Positions 10,393-21,457 of a DNA stretch of 64,000 bases are shown here, piece by piece. This DNA comes from Granulosicoccaceae bacterium (GTDB lineage Bacteria > Pseudomonadota > Gammaproteobacteria > Granulosicoccales > Granulosicoccaceae), in contig JAHDCO010000011.1 in assembly GCA_020629835.1 (NCBI GenBank), forward strand, positions 1-64,000. The letters run 5' to 3'. Position numbers and translations under genes: made by a program. Each line of letters begins with the position of its first letter. Positions within the stretch are counted from its first letter, which is position 1. Below the pieces are notes generated by a model. That model was not told where the DNA came from. It was given only the letters and a program-made list of their open reading frames with translations, and ran no database searches.

Positions 10393-11279
10393 TTTGGGGG
10401 AAACTGCTGGGCGGGGTGTTCGGCTTTATGGTCGGGGGGCCGCTGGGTGCAGCCATTGGAGCAGCCTTAGGTCATCAATTTGATAAGGGGTTGGTTGCTG
10501 CGGCCTTACCTGCGCCTGATACCTGGCAAGAAGAGTCCATGGCGCCCGGTGATGCCGATCGAGTCAAACTCGGTTTTTTCAGTTCTGCGTTTGCGGTGAT
10601 GGGCCATGTTGCCAAAGCCGATGGCCGGGTGGACCCATCAGAAATCGCGCTGGCTGAAAACGTTATGGCGTCGATGGAATTAACACCCGAGCTTCGCGAT
10701 GCCGCGATCAAGTTATTTAATCAAGGTAAGCAACCCGAGTTTGAGTTGCGCCCGATTGTTTTGCAGTTCCGACAAGAGTGTCAACGGCGAACAAACTTGT
10801 ATCGCTTGTTTATGGAGATACAAATTCAAGCGGCGCTCGCCGATGGGGTAATCCGAAAAGAAGAACACGCAGTGCTACTTGAAATTGCACACGTTCTAGG
10901 GTTCCCGGCGCATATCTTTGATCAGCTTGTCTCGTTGGTCAGTGCCAGTATGGGGATTCCCCCGTCGCACGCCTATGAGGAAACCGATGGCGTTAACCCC
11001 CGGCAACGGCACCAGCGGCGCCAAGGACATCAGCGACAACGCACACGCACTCAAGAGTCGAACACAATCTCGGTGAGTGACGCTGAAAAAGTGCTGGGCG
11101 TGACAGCCGCTGACGATATGGCGACTGTTAAACGCGCTTACCGACGGTTAATGAGTCAGCATCATCCGGATAAGCTGATTGCGAAGGGCTTACCTGAAGA
11201 GATGATTCGTGTGGCGACCGATAAGTCGCAGAACATTCGAAAAGCGTACGACACGATCAAAGCGGCTCGCGGTAGCTAG
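10389..11279 (+). CDS. djlA: DjlA-type co-chaperone (TerB-like + DnaJ domain)
   Basis: Glycine-rich N-terminal membrane segment, TerB-like helices, J domain with HHPDKL; ATGA overlap with truD. Confidence 0.88.
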   Translation: MIWGKLLGGVFGFMVGGPLGAAIGAALGHQFDKGLVAAALPAPDTWQEESMAPGDADRVKLGFFSSAFAVMGHVAKADGRVDPSEIALAENVMASMELTPELRDAAIKLFNQGKQPEFELRPIVLQFRQECQRRTNLYRLFMEIQIQAALADGVIRKEEHAVLLEIAHVLGFPAHIFDQLVSLVSASMGIPPSHAYEETDGVNPRQRHQRRQGHQRQRTRTQESNTISVSDAEKVLGVTAADDMATVKRAYRRLMSQHHPDKLIAKGLPEEMIRVATDKSQNIRKAYDTIKAARGS

Positions 11280-13091
11280 CGCTTTTCGTCGTAGGCCAAC
11301 AATCGCCGCACTTAATAGCATCAGTAGCAACGGGTCTTTACCCACCTGGTGCGCGTGCGCGGGGACAACTGTACAACCCAGCGGGGTGTTTGCAATACCG
11401 GACACATCGTCGTTCAACGAACCGGCAAGTTCAGGCTCTGAACCGACCGAATCGTTGAACGCTTCGGTTTGATCTCTGGTGGCTGGCACTTCATAGGCAA
11501 CGGCGGTTCGTACCGCGTGATGTGTGTTTAACATGCCAGCACCACAGGTGGTGGTATCGCACGGGGCGGCAAAGCGAACTTCCCAATCGTGTGGGAAAGG
11601 CGCGGCGCTGGTTAGCAACAATTCTGTCAGCTGTTGAGCGCTAAGGCCTGGCTGCACGCTACGCATCAACGCTAAGGTACCGCTGACCAACGGTGCGGCC
11701 ACACTGGTTCCGGATACGGTTTTCCATGTGTTGATTCCGATGTCATCTATAGCGCCAGAGTGGGTGGCCACATCAACCCCAAACGCACTGGGGAATCGCG
11801 TGCCGCCAGGTGCAGCGATGTCGGCATCCTGACCGTAGTTACTGTAGCCGGCTAGATAACCTGCCTCATCGGTGGCTGCTACCCCGAGCACGTTATGGCA
11901 TTGCGCAGGGGATGAGGGGTAGTCGCGCGTGTTTCTGCCTTGATTACCCACGGCAGACACAACGATGGCACCGGCGCTTACCGCATCATTGATGGCGGCT
12001 TGATCCATGGCGCTGCATGTGTCGTTCATACCCAGGCTCAAATTGATGATGTGAGCAGGGTGAGGATTGTCAGGCAAAGCCGGGTCCTGCACACCGGCTG
12101 CCCAGCGAATGGCATCGAGTAAATCTGAGCGATGACCACCGCAGCGCCCGATGGCGCGCACCGGCAGAATGCTCGCTTGCCAATCGATCCCTGCCAGGCC
12201 AACGCCATCATTCGCATTGGCAGCAATCAATGAGGCAACACCTGTCCCGTGCCAGGTGCTGCTGCTGCTCGCGCATGGGATATTCAAAGCCGTTAGTTGT
12301 TCGGCCAGTTCAGCACTGGCACCATCACCCGGGTCGGTAGGGTCTGGATCACGGCCATCGCCGTCATTACTTCTGGCAAACACCAAATCCAAAGGCACCT
12401 GGTGGTTGATATGGCCGCTGGTGGCATCGTGGAAGCCTGAAACAAAATCGTACCCCGGCAACAGCCGACCGGTAAGGTCAGGGTGGTCCGGTCGTACGCC
12501 TGTGTCGATGACGGCAATCACGGTATCTTGCGAGCCATGGGTAATTTGCCAGGCACCGACCGCGTCAATCGAAGCAGCGTGGGTGATGTCATCGTGCAGC
12601 TGCCACTGTTGGTGGAACATGGGGTCGTCGGGATTACTGGGCTCATCCGCCAATGGCGCAAGTAGCGCAGGCGCTAATGAATCGGTACGGCCCGTTGAGC
12701 TCTGACTGACAGAGACCCAGCTATCGGATTCGAAGTGCTGGATAACACCTTGCGCTTTTAACCGAGCCAGAGCATTCGATGTTTCCTGTGCTGAGGCCTG
12801 TGATTCCAAAACCCAGGCGTTGCCGGACATGCGGCGGATCCAACGAACGTTTGGCGGTAATTTGGCGGTGATTTGTTCGGTTAGTGTAGATTCCTCAATG
12901 GATTCGGCTGGGCCTAACGACACGATGTAACGCGTGGGGGATTGGAATGATGAATCGTACGGTGAATCGTGGAGCGGCAGGTGAAACAGCGCCTGCGGCA
13001 TCAACGTGAAGTAGGTAGCCACGCAAAGCGTACCCAGCTTCTGGGTTACTGAAGACGTTGCTCTGAATTGCGGTGGTACGGCGGGTAACAC
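11190..13091 (-). CDS. S8 (subtilisin-like) serine peptidase with C-terminal sorting-like segment
   Basis: Catalytic motifs VIAVIDTGVRPDHPDL, HGTGVASLIAA, GTSVAAPLVSGTLAL; hydrophobic tail GCTVVPAHAHQVGKDPLLLMLLSAAIVGLRRK. Confidence 0.9.
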   Translation of the reverse strand: MLPAVPPQFRATSSVTQKLGTLCVATYFTLMPQALFHLPLHDSPYDSSFQSPTRYIVSLGPAESIEESTLTEQITAKLPPNVRWIRRMSGNAWVLESQASAQETSNALARLKAQGVIQHFESDSWVSVSQSSTGRTDSLAPALLAPLADEPSNPDDPMFHQQWQLHDDITHAASIDAVGAWQITHGSQDTVIAVIDTGVRPDHPDLTGRLLPGYDFVSGFHDATSGHINHQVPLDLVFARSNDGDGRDPDPTDPGDGASAELAEQLTALNIPCASSSSTWHGTGVASLIAANANDGVGLAGIDWQASILPVRAIGRCGGHRSDLLDAIRWAAGVQDPALPDNPHPAHIINLSLGMNDTCSAMDQAAINDAVSAGAIVVSAVGNQGRNTRDYPSSPAQCHNVLGVAATDEAGYLAGYSNYGQDADIAAPGGTRFPSAFGVDVATHSGAIDDIGINTWKTVSGTSVAAPLVSGTLALMRSVQPGLSAQQLTELLLTSAAPFPHDWEVRFAAPCDTTTCGAGMLNTHHAVRTAVAYEVPATRDQTEAFNDSVGSEPELAGSLNDDVSGIANTPLGCTVVPAHAHQVGKDPLLLMLLSAAIVGLRRKALATASRFDRVVRFSNVLRLIGRHTNHLFR

Positions 13092-13235
13092 GCTGGGGGC
13101 CTGGCGTTTTGTGTACCGAGGTCAATGCAATTCCCAACCCAAACTGCGTCTCCAGCGTGCCTGCGTTTCGCTTTTTAGCATTACAACCTCCGTGTCAACG
13201 ACGGACACGGGGGTTCACGCTTGGGCTTTTATCGT

Positions 13236-13751
13236 TTACTCGATTAAGCGGGGCATCAATTGCACCAGATTGCATGGCTTTGTTCTGGCATCCAGTTGTT
13301 CTGATATGAGCTTCTCCCACGCCATGCGGCAAGCGCCCGCGGAGCCCGGTAGCACGAACACAAACGTACGGTTAGCTACGCCGGCTAAGGTTCTGGATTG
13401 CAAGGTGGAAGTTTTGATGTCGTCGTAAGACAACACGCGGAACATCTCGCCGAAGCCGTCGATGATTTTATCGAGCAGAGGCGTGACCGCTTCAGGCGTA
13501 CCATCGCGGCCGGTGATGCCGGTTCCCCCGGTGGTTAGGACCACGTCAACCAGAGGGTCTGCGATCCACCGAGACACCACCGCGCGAATGGCGTAGATAT
13601 CGTCTTTGACCAACGCTTTTTCCACATTTTGGTGGCCCGCCTGGGTTAAGGCCTCGACCAGTCGTTTGCCCGATACGTCTTCGGCCTCGGTGCGGGTGTC
13701 AGAAATCGTCAATACGGCGATATTGAGTGGCTTGAATTCGGCGTCGGCCAT
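13236..13751 (-). CDS. moaB: Molybdenum cofactor biosynthesis protein B
   Basis: [43 protein letters not shown] motifs. Confidence 0.92.
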   Translation of the reverse strand: MADAEFKPLNIAVLTISDTRTEAEDVSGKRLVEALTQAGHQNVEKALVKDDIYAIRAVVSRWIADPLVDVVLTTGGTGITGRDGTPEAVTPLLDKIIDGFGEMFRVLSYDDIKTSTLQSRTLAGVANRTFVFVLPGSAGACRMAWEKLISEQLDARTKPCNLVQLMPRLIE

Positions 13752-13811
13752 AACAGTTCTTCTCTTGGGTTACCTGATTGTGAGAGCCAGTTGCAGTAGT
13801 ATGCGCCGCCT

Positions 13812-14621
13812 ATGGCTGAACGTTTACAAAAAATTCTTGCGAATACCGGTTTGGGCTCACGACGTCAGTTGGAAGCCCTGATTGCCGCCGGTGGGGTTCG
13901 CCTAAATGGTGTTACGGCTAAATTAGGCGACCGAGCCAATGCGGACGACGATTTGGTGGTTGATGGGCGTTTCTACCGAGTGGTATCGGATGAAAAGTCC
14001 ACGCGTCGAGTTATTGCCTACCACAAGCCCGTCGGTGAGGTGACCTCCCGCAAAGACCCCGAAGGACGAAAGACGGTCTTTGATCGATTACCAAACCTGC
14101 ATAACAATCGGTGGGTGAGCATCGGTCGCCTCGATATCAATACGTTAGGTTTGTTGCTTCTGACCAACGATGGTCAGTTGGCCAATGCCTTTATGCACCC
14201 TTCGAGTGAAATCATTCGTGAGTACGCCGTGCGCATCAACGGCAACGTGTCCGATGAAATGCTGGAACGGTTACGAAACGGCGTTGAATTGGACGATGGC
14301 TTAGCTAAATTTGACCGCTTGGCCGACGAGGGTGGTGAAGGGGTGAACCGTTGGTTTCGAGTGACGGTAAAGGAAGGTCGAAATCGACTGGTACGCCGAC
14401 TGTGGGAATCGCAAGACGTTCAGGTCAGTCGGTTAATTCGTACCCGCTATGGACCGGTGGCGTTACCGAAGTGGTTGCCCCGAGGCAAGGTGCATGAGTT
14501 AACCCCCAAGGATGTTGAAGAGTTGGCGAAAGTCGCCAAGTTGCCTTCGAAACCTACAGATAATCTGCGTGCGGTACCCGTTCATCCCCGGCACCGACGT
14601 AAATCGCGCAAGCGACGCTAG
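13812..14621 (+). CDS. rluB: 23S rRNA pseudouridine synthase, RluB-type
   Basis: S4 domain MAERLQKILANTGLGSRRQLEALI, GRLDINTLGLLLLTNDG catalytic motif, basic tail. Confidence 0.9.
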   Translation: MAERLQKILANTGLGSRRQLEALIAAGGVRLNGVTAKLGDRANADDDLVVDGRFYRVVSDEKSTRRVIAYHKPVGEVTSRKDPEGRKTVFDRLPNLHNNRWVSIGRLDINTLGLLLLTNDGQLANAFMHPSSEIIREYAVRINGNVSDEMLERLRNGVELDDGLAKFDRLADEGGEGVNRWFRVTVKEGRNRLVRRLWESQDVQVSRLIRTRYGPVALPKWLPRGKVHELTPKDVEELAKVAKLPSKPTDNLRAVPVHPRHRRKSRKRR

Positions 14622-14640
14622 TGATTGGAATAGCCCATTT

Positions 14641-14979
14641 ATGAGTCAGGATCATTTGTACCGAGTACGCTTCATCAATCAGGATAAGGTGTACGAAATC
14701 TACGCAAAGTCTGTTTTTCAAGGCGAGCTGTACGGCTTTGTGATCATCGAAGAGCTGGTGTTCGATACCAAAACAACAGTAGTTGTTGACCCATCTGAGG
14801 AAAAACTGAAATCAGAATTTGAAGGCGTGCAGCAGACGATCCTGCCGATGCACTCTATCGTTCGAATCGATGCCGTGGAGCAGCGCGGCACAGCCCGTAT
14901 TACTGAATTCGATGGCAGTAAAGTCACGCCATTTCCGTCGACGATTTACACGCCATCCGGTGGCGATGGAAAAGGCTAA
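14641..14979 (+). CDS. DUF1820-family protein
   Basis: MSQDHLYRVRFINQDKVYEIYAKSVFQGELYGFVIIEELVF...; start chosen at 14641 inside the longer ORF 14512-14979. Confidence 0.75.
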   Translation: MSQDHLYRVRFINQDKVYEIYAKSVFQGELYGFVIIEELVFDTKTTVVVDPSEEKLKSEFEGVQQTILPMHSIVRIDAVEQRGTARITEFDGSKVTPFPSTIYTPSGGDGKG

Positions 14980-15096
14980 ATTCCGTCAGCATATGCGGCA
15001 CCGTTGGCCGGTACGCGAAGAAAAGTAATCGCAGCAGCTAACTTTCTTGATTCTGGCGCACCGGTAAGGCCGCAGATTAGATAAACTAGCGCACAC

Positions 15097-15188
15097 GGAG
15101 AGGTGGCCGAGTGGTCGAAGGCGCCAGCCTGGAAAGTTGGTATACGGGGTAACTCGTATCGAGGGTTCGAATCCCTCTCTCTCCGCCA
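15097..15188 (+). tRNA. tRNA-Ser (anticodon GGA)
   Basis: GGAGAGG...TCTCTCC acceptor stem, D-arm GCCGAGTGGTCGAAGGC, anticodon arm CCAGC-CTGGAAA-GTTGG, long variable arm, GGTTCGAATCC T-arm, encoded CCA. Confidence 0.97.
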
Positions 15189-15486
15189 TTTCTACACTTC
15201 CTCGTCACTAAGCCGTGCAACACCTCAACGGGATACGCTAGATCAGAAGTCTAGAGTCCCGCCAGCAGCGGCATCTTGGGCGCTACTCGCCGGAGAATGT
15301 CAATCTGGTTCTTTGCCGAAGAATCCCACCAAAAATTTATAGGCTTTGAGGCTTGTGGGAAACAGCGCCGTGAGTCTAATCATGTCGTGAAGATCTCCTG
15401 CTACACGCCGGCGCTTTGAATACCCCATGTTTCGTCATAACAAACCAATGCGTTTTGTTACGTTGAAAAAAATCCGGTCCAGATAT

Positions 15487-15921
15487 TTATAACGGTCCAC
15501 AGTCAAATATCTCTGCACTCGATGCAGGTGGATAAGAGGGTATTTCCGCCGAATGACATGAGTAAGTTGTTATCGGTGATCTATTACTCGAGTTGAGTAC
15601 GTTCTGACTGTAAGTGTAATAATGTACGTTGCTCTGGCGTACAGTGTAGCTAAACCATAAAATGGAATTTGTATTGACAAATTCGAATAGGTAATGACCA
15701 AACGCCGAACCACTATTTGCCAGTGCATTGTGCAGACAGGTTGTCGTTTCCGGATTTGATTGTGATTCGAAACCTTTGGTGATATCGGATTGTCCACATG
15801 ATAAAGAATCGGTGCCAATGCGCTTTTCTATATGAGTCCTGTATTCGCTCATAGTGACTAGATTGCTTTCATCGGGCGTATAACATCCAAATACAAATGC
15901 ACATAGAACCGATGTGGGAAC
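15487..15921 (-). CDS. Hypothetical lipoprotein
   Basis: Likely start at MKLKSSILLV...; lipobox-like AFVFGC; four further cysteines; no family recognised. Confidence 0.55.
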   Translation of the reverse strand, partial: VPTSVLCAFVFGCYTPDESNLVTMSEYRTHIEKRIGTDSLSCGQSDITKGFESQSNPETTTCLHNALANSGSAFGHYLFEFVNTNSILWFSYTVRQSNVHYYTYSQNVLNSSNRSPITTYSCHSAEIPSYPPASSAEIFDCGPL

Positions 15922-16323
15922 TAGAAGTATACTGCTCTTCAGTTTCATTGATATAACCCGTGTGCTCATCCATCTGAACGGAATTTAAACAATGAACTTT
16001 AGGCTGACTAACCAAAAGCCCAGTCTGCCTCCTTTTTTTGTTTTTTGCATTAACGATCTGCCAAAAGCGGTTTTCTTATAGTGGGCAGAAACTTTTAATG
16101 CTGCAATTGTTGGCTGTCGAAACCTTATAAATGAGTCATTAGACCTCACCAACGTCAAATGCATTGATAAGCTGATAAAAGAGGATCAATTTTAAGATGG
16201 TATGGCGAATTCGCTGTCATTGTATTGTCAACATTTCGGCTACCAACTGCGTAATTTTTTCAGTTGGAGACGGCTGAGTGCAAGTAAGTTTCAATCGACG
16301 CTTTTCCTAGACGGTACTTCTCA

Positions 16324-17256
16324 ATGAAATTCCTCACATGTTTTATGGTGGTAGGTTCGTTGTGTTTGTCTGGTTGTACCTCTGGAGATTCAGTACAACC
16401 CACTGATATGGACGAAGCGGTTGGTTTAATACAAGCACAACAGTACGGTAAATTAATTCATGGCTCTTGGACAATCGCGTCTTACTCAACAGCTAACGGT
16501 GAATTTGTTGAGGTAACCCCAGATAGCGAGTTCAATTTTATGATCAATTTTCCAAACGAATTTACAGGTAAGGCCAGCGGAAAATTGAATTGCGGCTATT
16601 TCTCAGGTGATTATTCGACGGAAGAAAATGTACTCACGATTGACTTGAAACCCGTTAAGGGAGCATCGTGTACACAACCCCAAAACGATCTAAGCGCCAT
16701 CGTGGAATCGTTACTATTAGCTAGCGACTCCAGTTTGTTAGTTTTATCAAGCGAAAACTTGAATACGCTATCGCTAGCGAACGGACATAATCAATCGATT
16801 ATTCTTCGCAAAGCTTACGGTGAGTCTGCAACTCGGAATATAGATTTCAGCTTATTGTTGACCGGCAGCTTATATGCCCACAGTGAAAACAGTAATAGTG
16901 AAAGCCGTTATTTAATCATTCAAAACCAAGCCGAACTACTCCAACTCTATGATTCGACGCTTAACTGCGAACTGTGTGTGTATGGATCTCCACCGCCGGT
17001 AAATTTCACAGAGATGAGCGTGGTTTTTTTAGCATCAGCACGGCAAGGGGGTGTGGAGGCTGGGATTGAAATTGCTAATGTCATAATGGACAAAGAAGAA
17101 AACCGTGTGATTGTGGATGTTCTGAGACCCACAGTATCAGCAGAATGCCCCGTAGCCGGTGCGGAATTCCAACCCTTTGCCATTTATCAAGTTAGAACGA
17201 GAGCGGATGTCTTTAATTTTATTGAAAGAACTGAAATCTATGATTGTTGGCCGTAG
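16324..17256 (+). CDS. Lipoprotein with META-like domain and possible PrcB-like C-terminal domain
   Basis: Lipobox LCLSGC; GSWTIASYSTANGEF...GKASGKLNCGYFSGDYS resembles META domain; VVFLASARQGGVEAGIEI resembles the PrcB C-terminal fold. Confidence 0.65.
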   Translation: MKFLTCFMVVGSLCLSGCTSGDSVQPTDMDEAVGLIQAQQYGKLIHGSWTIASYSTANGEFVEVTPDSEFNFMINFPNEFTGKASGKLNCGYFSGDYSTEENVLTIDLKPVKGASCTQPQNDLSAIVESLLLASDSSLLVLSSENLNTLSLANGHNQSIILRKAYGESATRNIDFSLLLTGSLYAHSENSNSESRYLIIQNQAELLQLYDSTLNCELCVYGSPPPVNFTEMSVVFLASARQGGVEAGIEIANVIMDKEENRVIVDVLRPTVSAECPVAGAEFQPFAIYQVRTRADVFNFIERTEIYDCWP

Positions 17257-17336
17257 AATATTAGTAGGAGTTACCACCAAAGCTTATGCGTTTTTTTGGA
17301 TAACTAGGTTGAACTATTGTTAACGGATAATCGTCG

Positions 17337-18560
17337 CTAAGCGCTCATCACGGTACCTACGCATTCTCCAAACCCCACGCGGTAACCATCACCCTCGGCA
17401 GCACCTCGAAGGGTTACCGTGTCACCGTCTTCAAGAAAGCTTCTAGCTTCCCCCGAATCCAGTGTGAAGGGTTCTTTACCACCCCAGCTAATCTCTAATA
17501 GCGATCCACGATTGTCTTTACCAGGTCCTGAAATCGTTCCCGACCCGAGCAAGTCCCCCACACGCATCGGACAACCGCTGGTGGTGTGGTGCGCCAATTG
17601 TTGCGCGGCGGAGTAGTACATTTCGCGATAGTTCGTTCGGCAGATAATGTTCTCGTTACCACCGTTTGGCGTTAGTGCCACTTCCAGCGCTATGTCGTAC
17701 AGCATGGGCCCCGGCTCGTTTAAATAATTGAGCTGTGGCCGCTCGCGCTTTGGTGTTGAAACGCGAAAAGGCTCTAACGCTGCTGCCGTGACTATCCACG
17801 GGCTGATGCTGGTGGCCGTTGCCTTAGCTTGAAACGGTCCTAGCGGTTGGTATTCCCAAGCTTGGATGTCGCGCGCTGACCAATCGTTTAACAGCACGTA
17901 TCCAAACAGGTTGTCGTACGCTTCTGCAACGGTGATGGGCCCTTGCGAAGCGGTACCCACGATCGCCCCCATCTCCAATTCGATATCAAAACGCGATGAT
18001 GGCGCAAAGTGAGGGAGCTCGTCATTCGGTCCTTTAAGCTGACCATGAGGACGCTTAATCGGTGTGCCTGAAACAACCACTGAGGATGCGCGGCCGTTGT
18101 ATCCAATTGGAATAGACAGCCAGTTTGGTGGTAGCGCGTTTTCTGCCCCCCGGAACATGGTGCCTACATTCGTAGCGTGGTGTTTACCGGCGTAGAAATC
18201 GGTAAATTCACTGACGGCGAACGGCATGTGCAAGGCGGCATCTGCCATCGCAACAAGGTACGCCGGTTGGGGCTCAGAACCCTCGACCAAAAAAGTGGAG
18301 AGTTCCTCGCGCAAACGAGCCCATTCTTGTTTGCCGAGTGCCATGAATGCGTTCCAGCTTCCTGTGCACAAGCTGCCATCAAAGTTAATACGCCCTGATG
18401 CTTCCAGCGCCGATAGATTTAAGATCTTGTCGCCAATGGCTGCACCACAGCTTGCTTTGCCACCATCAATTGAAAAGACGCCATACGGAAGGTTATTTAA
18501 TGGGAAGTCGGTATCCGGGGTGTTGGCAGTTTCAACCCAGGAACGAAGTAAGTCAGTCAT
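17337..18560 (-). CDS. fahA: Fumarylacetoacetase
   Basis: TDFYAGKHHATNVGTMFRG, LNDWSARDIQAWEYQPLGPF, LLGSGTISGPGKDNRGSLLEISWGG motifs. Confidence 0.95.
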   Translation of the reverse strand: MTDLLRSWVETANTPDTDFPLNNLPYGVFSIDGGKASCGAAIGDKILNLSALEASGRINFDGSLCTGSWNAFMALGKQEWARLREELSTFLVEGSEPQPAYLVAMADAALHMPFAVSEFTDFYAGKHHATNVGTMFRGAENALPPNWLSIPIGYNGRASSVVVSGTPIKRPHGQLKGPNDELPHFAPSSRFDIELEMGAIVGTASQGPITVAEAYDNLFGYVLLNDWSARDIQAWEYQPLGPFQAKATATSISPWIVTAAALEPFRVSTPKRERPQLNYLNEPGPMLYDIALEVALTPNGGNENIICRTNYREMYYSAAQQLAHHTTSGCPMRVGDLLGSGTISGPGKDNRGSLLEISWGGKEPFTLDSGEARSFLEDGDTVTLRGAAEGDGYRVGFGECVGTVMSA

Positions 18561-18602
18561 AGCGATTCCCGTTGACACTCACTAAACGCCGATAACAAAA
18601 CG

Positions 18603-19970
18603 TCACCACTTACCTTCCGGTGTGCCATCGAAATGCAACGTCATGTCGGACCACACATCAACATAATTTTCCTGAAGCGGTGCCTCTTTCGCAGCGAATT
18701 CTGTCAAGTGCTGAGGGAAGCGGGTCTCGAACATGAATGACATGGTGTTGTCCAATTTGCTGGGTTTAAGGTCGGCACTGGATGCACCATCGAAGGCTTG
18801 CTTATCCGGTCCGTGCGGTAACATCATGTTGTGTAGGCTGATGCCACCCGGGCTAAATCCTTCCGGTTTTGCATCGTATTGCCCGTAAATGTTTCCCATT
18901 AACTCAGACATGATGTTCTTGTGATACCAGGGTGGGCGAAACGTATTCTCTGCCACCATCCAACGTTCGCGAAACAATACAAAGTCAATGTTGGCTGTGC
19001 CTTGCACATGCGAGGGTGCAGTAAGTACGGTAAAGATCGACGGATCCGGATGATCAAATAAAACCGAACCGACCGGACAGTAAGTGCGCAGATCGTATTT
19101 GTAAGGCGCGTAGTTACCGTGCCAGGCAACAACATCCAGCGGGCTTTGGTCAATATGGGTTTGGTGAAACTGACCGCACCATTTAATGGTTACCGTAGAG
19201 GGTTTTTCCCGGTGTTCGAATGCTGCAACAGGTGCTTTGAAATCGCGCGGGTTGGCCAAACAGTTGGCTCCGATCGGGCCACGTTCGGGTAATGCAAACT
19301 TTTCCCCATAGTTCTCGCACACAAAACCCCGCGCGGGACCCTCTAACAACTCCACTCGATACACCAACCCTCTCGGGATGATGGCAATCTCTTTGGGTTC
19401 TATGTCCAGGATGCCCAGTTCAGTATGGAATCGGATATGCCCTTGCTGGGGTACTACTAACAGCTCGCTGTCAGCAGAATAAAAGTAGTCATCCACCATG
19501 CTTTCAGTCACTAAGTAGACGTGGCTTGCCATACCGACTTGCGTGTTCACATCGCCTGCGGTTGTGATGGTACGCATGCCGCTAACCCACGTCAGGTGGG
19601 TATCTGTGACTTCGATTGGATTCCAACGATACTGCCCAAGACTGGTTACGTTGTCTAAAACATGTGGCGCACTTTTCCAGTAGGGCACATCGATTCGGGT
19701 ATAACGTGCTGAGTGCTTAACTGAAGGTCGTAAGCGATAACACCAGGTGCGTTCAGGTGGATGTTTGGTAAACGCGCTGCCAGACAGTTGCTCCGCGTAA
19801 AGACCATAAGGGCAACGCTGCGGGCTGTTCATTCCCTGTGGCAACGCTCCGGGTAATGCTTCGGTTTCGTGGTTGTTAGTAAAGCCTGGCATCAACCCTG
19901 GCTCATTGTCTTTCCCCGTACTCGTTGAAGACGTTGCTTTTGTTATCTGTCGTGTGTGTTCCGTATCCAT
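18603..19970 (-). CDS. hmgA: Homogentisate 1,2-dioxygenase
   Basis: [55 protein letters not shown] motifs; ATG overlaps the stop of the upstream gene. Confidence 0.96.
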   Translation of the reverse strand: MDTEHTRQITKATSSTSTGKDNEPGLMPGFTNNHETEALPGALPQGMNSPQRCPYGLYAEQLSGSAFTKHPPERTWCYRLRPSVKHSARYTRIDVPYWKSAPHVLDNVTSLGQYRWNPIEVTDTHLTWVSGMRTITTAGDVNTQVGMASHVYLVTESMVDDYFYSADSELLVVPQQGHIRFHTELGILDIEPKEIAIIPRGLVYRVELLEGPARGFVCENYGEKFALPERGPIGANCLANPRDFKAPVAAFEHREKPSTVTIKWCGQFHQTHIDQSPLDVVAWHGNYAPYKYDLRTYCPVGSVLFDHPDPSIFTVLTAPSHVQGTANIDFVLFRERWMVAENTFRPPWYHKNIMSELMGNIYGQYDAKPEGFSPGGISLHNMMLPHGPDKQAFDGASSADLKPSKLDNTMSFMFETRFPQHLTEFAAKEAPLQENYVDVWSDMTLHFDGTPEGKW

Positions 19971-21457
19971 TAAATTTTCATCCACACCGATTTTAAGTTC
20001 ACGTACTTATCGAACGCGTGGAGGGATTTATCAATCCCATTACCGGACTGTTTCATTCCGCCCATCGGGATCGTTACATCCGAACCACCGTAGGTGTTGA
20101 CATGCAACATGCCTGAGTGAATACCCATAGTGACTCGATGAGCGGTTGAAAGGTTCGATGTCCACACCGCACCGGACAAGCCAAACTCGGTGGCGTTGGC
20201 AAGTTGAATGGCTTCATCCATCGTGTCAAAAGGCGTTACTGAAAGTACGGGTCCAAATACCTCTTTGCGAAAAATCGTGGATTCGGCTGTGACGTTATCA
20301 AGCACCGTAGGTGACATGTAAGTACCACCGGTGTCTTGCAGAACCCGCTCACCGCCCGTTAACCGTGTTGCGCCTTCCGCCTCGGCCTTGGCAACAAACT
20401 CGAGGTTTTGCGCTAATTGCATTTCACTATGCACGGCACCGATTTCTGTATTGATCTGCAGCGGATCACCGATCGTCAATGAGTTTGCAATTTCAACAAC
20501 TCGCTCGGTAAAGGCTTTATGGATTGAGCGCTCTACGATTAGGCGCGATCCTGCGATGCAGACCTGTCCAGAATTGCGAAAGATTCCGTTCGCCGTGGCT
20601 TGCGCCGCAACTTCCAAATCGGGTGCGTCTGCAAACACAACATTCGGTGACTTGCCACCAAGCTCCAGGTAGCAACGTTTTAAGTTTGATCGCGCAGAAT
20701 ATTCCAACAGTCTTCTGCCGGTAGCTCCCGATCCGGTGAATGCCAACACATCGACATCCATGTGAAGTCCTAACGCTTCTCCCACAACTTGGCCTGTGCC
20801 CGTGACGACGTTTAAAACGCCATCGGGTAATCCGGCTTCTTTGGCGAGAGATGCCATTTTCAACAGAGCTAACGATGCGCTTTCGGGTGGCTTCATAACC
20901 ACCGAATTTCCCGCGGCGAGTGCGGGGGCAATTTTCCAGGCAGCGATCATGACGGGAAAATTCCACGGCACGATGACACCAACAACACCGACGGGGTCAC
21001 GATGCACTAACGCTAAGGTCCCATCGGGTGTGGGTGCGATTTCGCCTGCGAGTTTGTCGACAGCCTCAGCGTAAAAACGCAAAGTTTGCGCAGCCGACCC
21101 AGGCTCCGCTTTGATTGCCATGCCAATTTCGGTGCCGTTATCCCTCACGCCAAGCACCGCAAGTTCCAGCGCGTTCTCGGCAATCAAATCCGCAAAACGA
21201 CACAAGATTTTCTTTCGCTGCACTGGCGGCATGCGTGACCACCGCCCATCAGCAAATGCTTGCCGTGCAGCGGCGACGGCGGTATCCACATCATGGGCTG
21301 TTCCGGCTGCAATACGGCTTAAATGCGACCCATCGATGGGGCTGTGCACATCCAAGGTTTGACCATCGGAAGCGTCTTGCCACGTGCCGTTAATCAGGTG
21401 TTGTTGGGACGGTACGGCCTCGAGACGCAGGGCGTCGATCCGTGTTTGGTCAAGCAT
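19970..21457 (-). CDS. NAD(P)-dependent aldehyde dehydrogenase (PuuC/BetB-like)
   Basis: [52 protein letters not shown] motifs. Confidence 0.92.
   Translation of the reverse strand: MLDQTRIDALRLEAVPSQQHLINGTWQDASDGQTLDVHSPIDGSHLSRIAAGTAHDVDTAVAAARQAFADGRWSRMPPVQRKKILCRFADLIAENALELAVLGVRDNGTEIGMAIKAEPGSAAQTLRFYAEAVDKLAGEIAPTPDGTLALVHRDPVGVVGVIVPWNFPVMIAAWKIAPALAAGNSVVMKPPESASLALLKMASLAKEAGLPDGVLNVVTGTGQVVGEALGLHMDVDVLAFTGSGATGRRLLEYSARSNLKRCYLELGGKSPNVVFADAPDLEVAAQATANGIFRNSGQVCIAGSRLIVERSIHKAFTERVVEIANSLTIGDPLQINTEIGAVHSEMQLAQNLEFVAKAEAEGATRLTGGERVLQDTGGTYMSPTVLDNVTAESTIFRKEVFGPVLSVTPFDTMDEAIQLANATEFGLSGAVWTSNLSTAHRVTMGIHSGMLHVNTYGGSDVTIPMGGMKQSGNGIDKSLHAFDKYVNLKSVWMKI

Noticed and set aside
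15097-15188. tRNA-Ser as an active integration site for a mobile element
   Set aside because: No integrase gene and no repeated tRNA 3' end seen downstream; only an AT-rich pocket remains.
14986-15189. ORF MAEREGFEPSIRVTPYTNF... on the minus strand
   Set aside because: It is the antisense translation of tRNA-Ser; AEREGFEPS-type peptides are a known spurious annotation artefact.
15103-15342. ORF MAEWSKAPAWKVGIRGNSYRGFESLSLRH on the plus strand
   Set aside because: Direct translation through the tRNA-Ser gene, another classic artefact.
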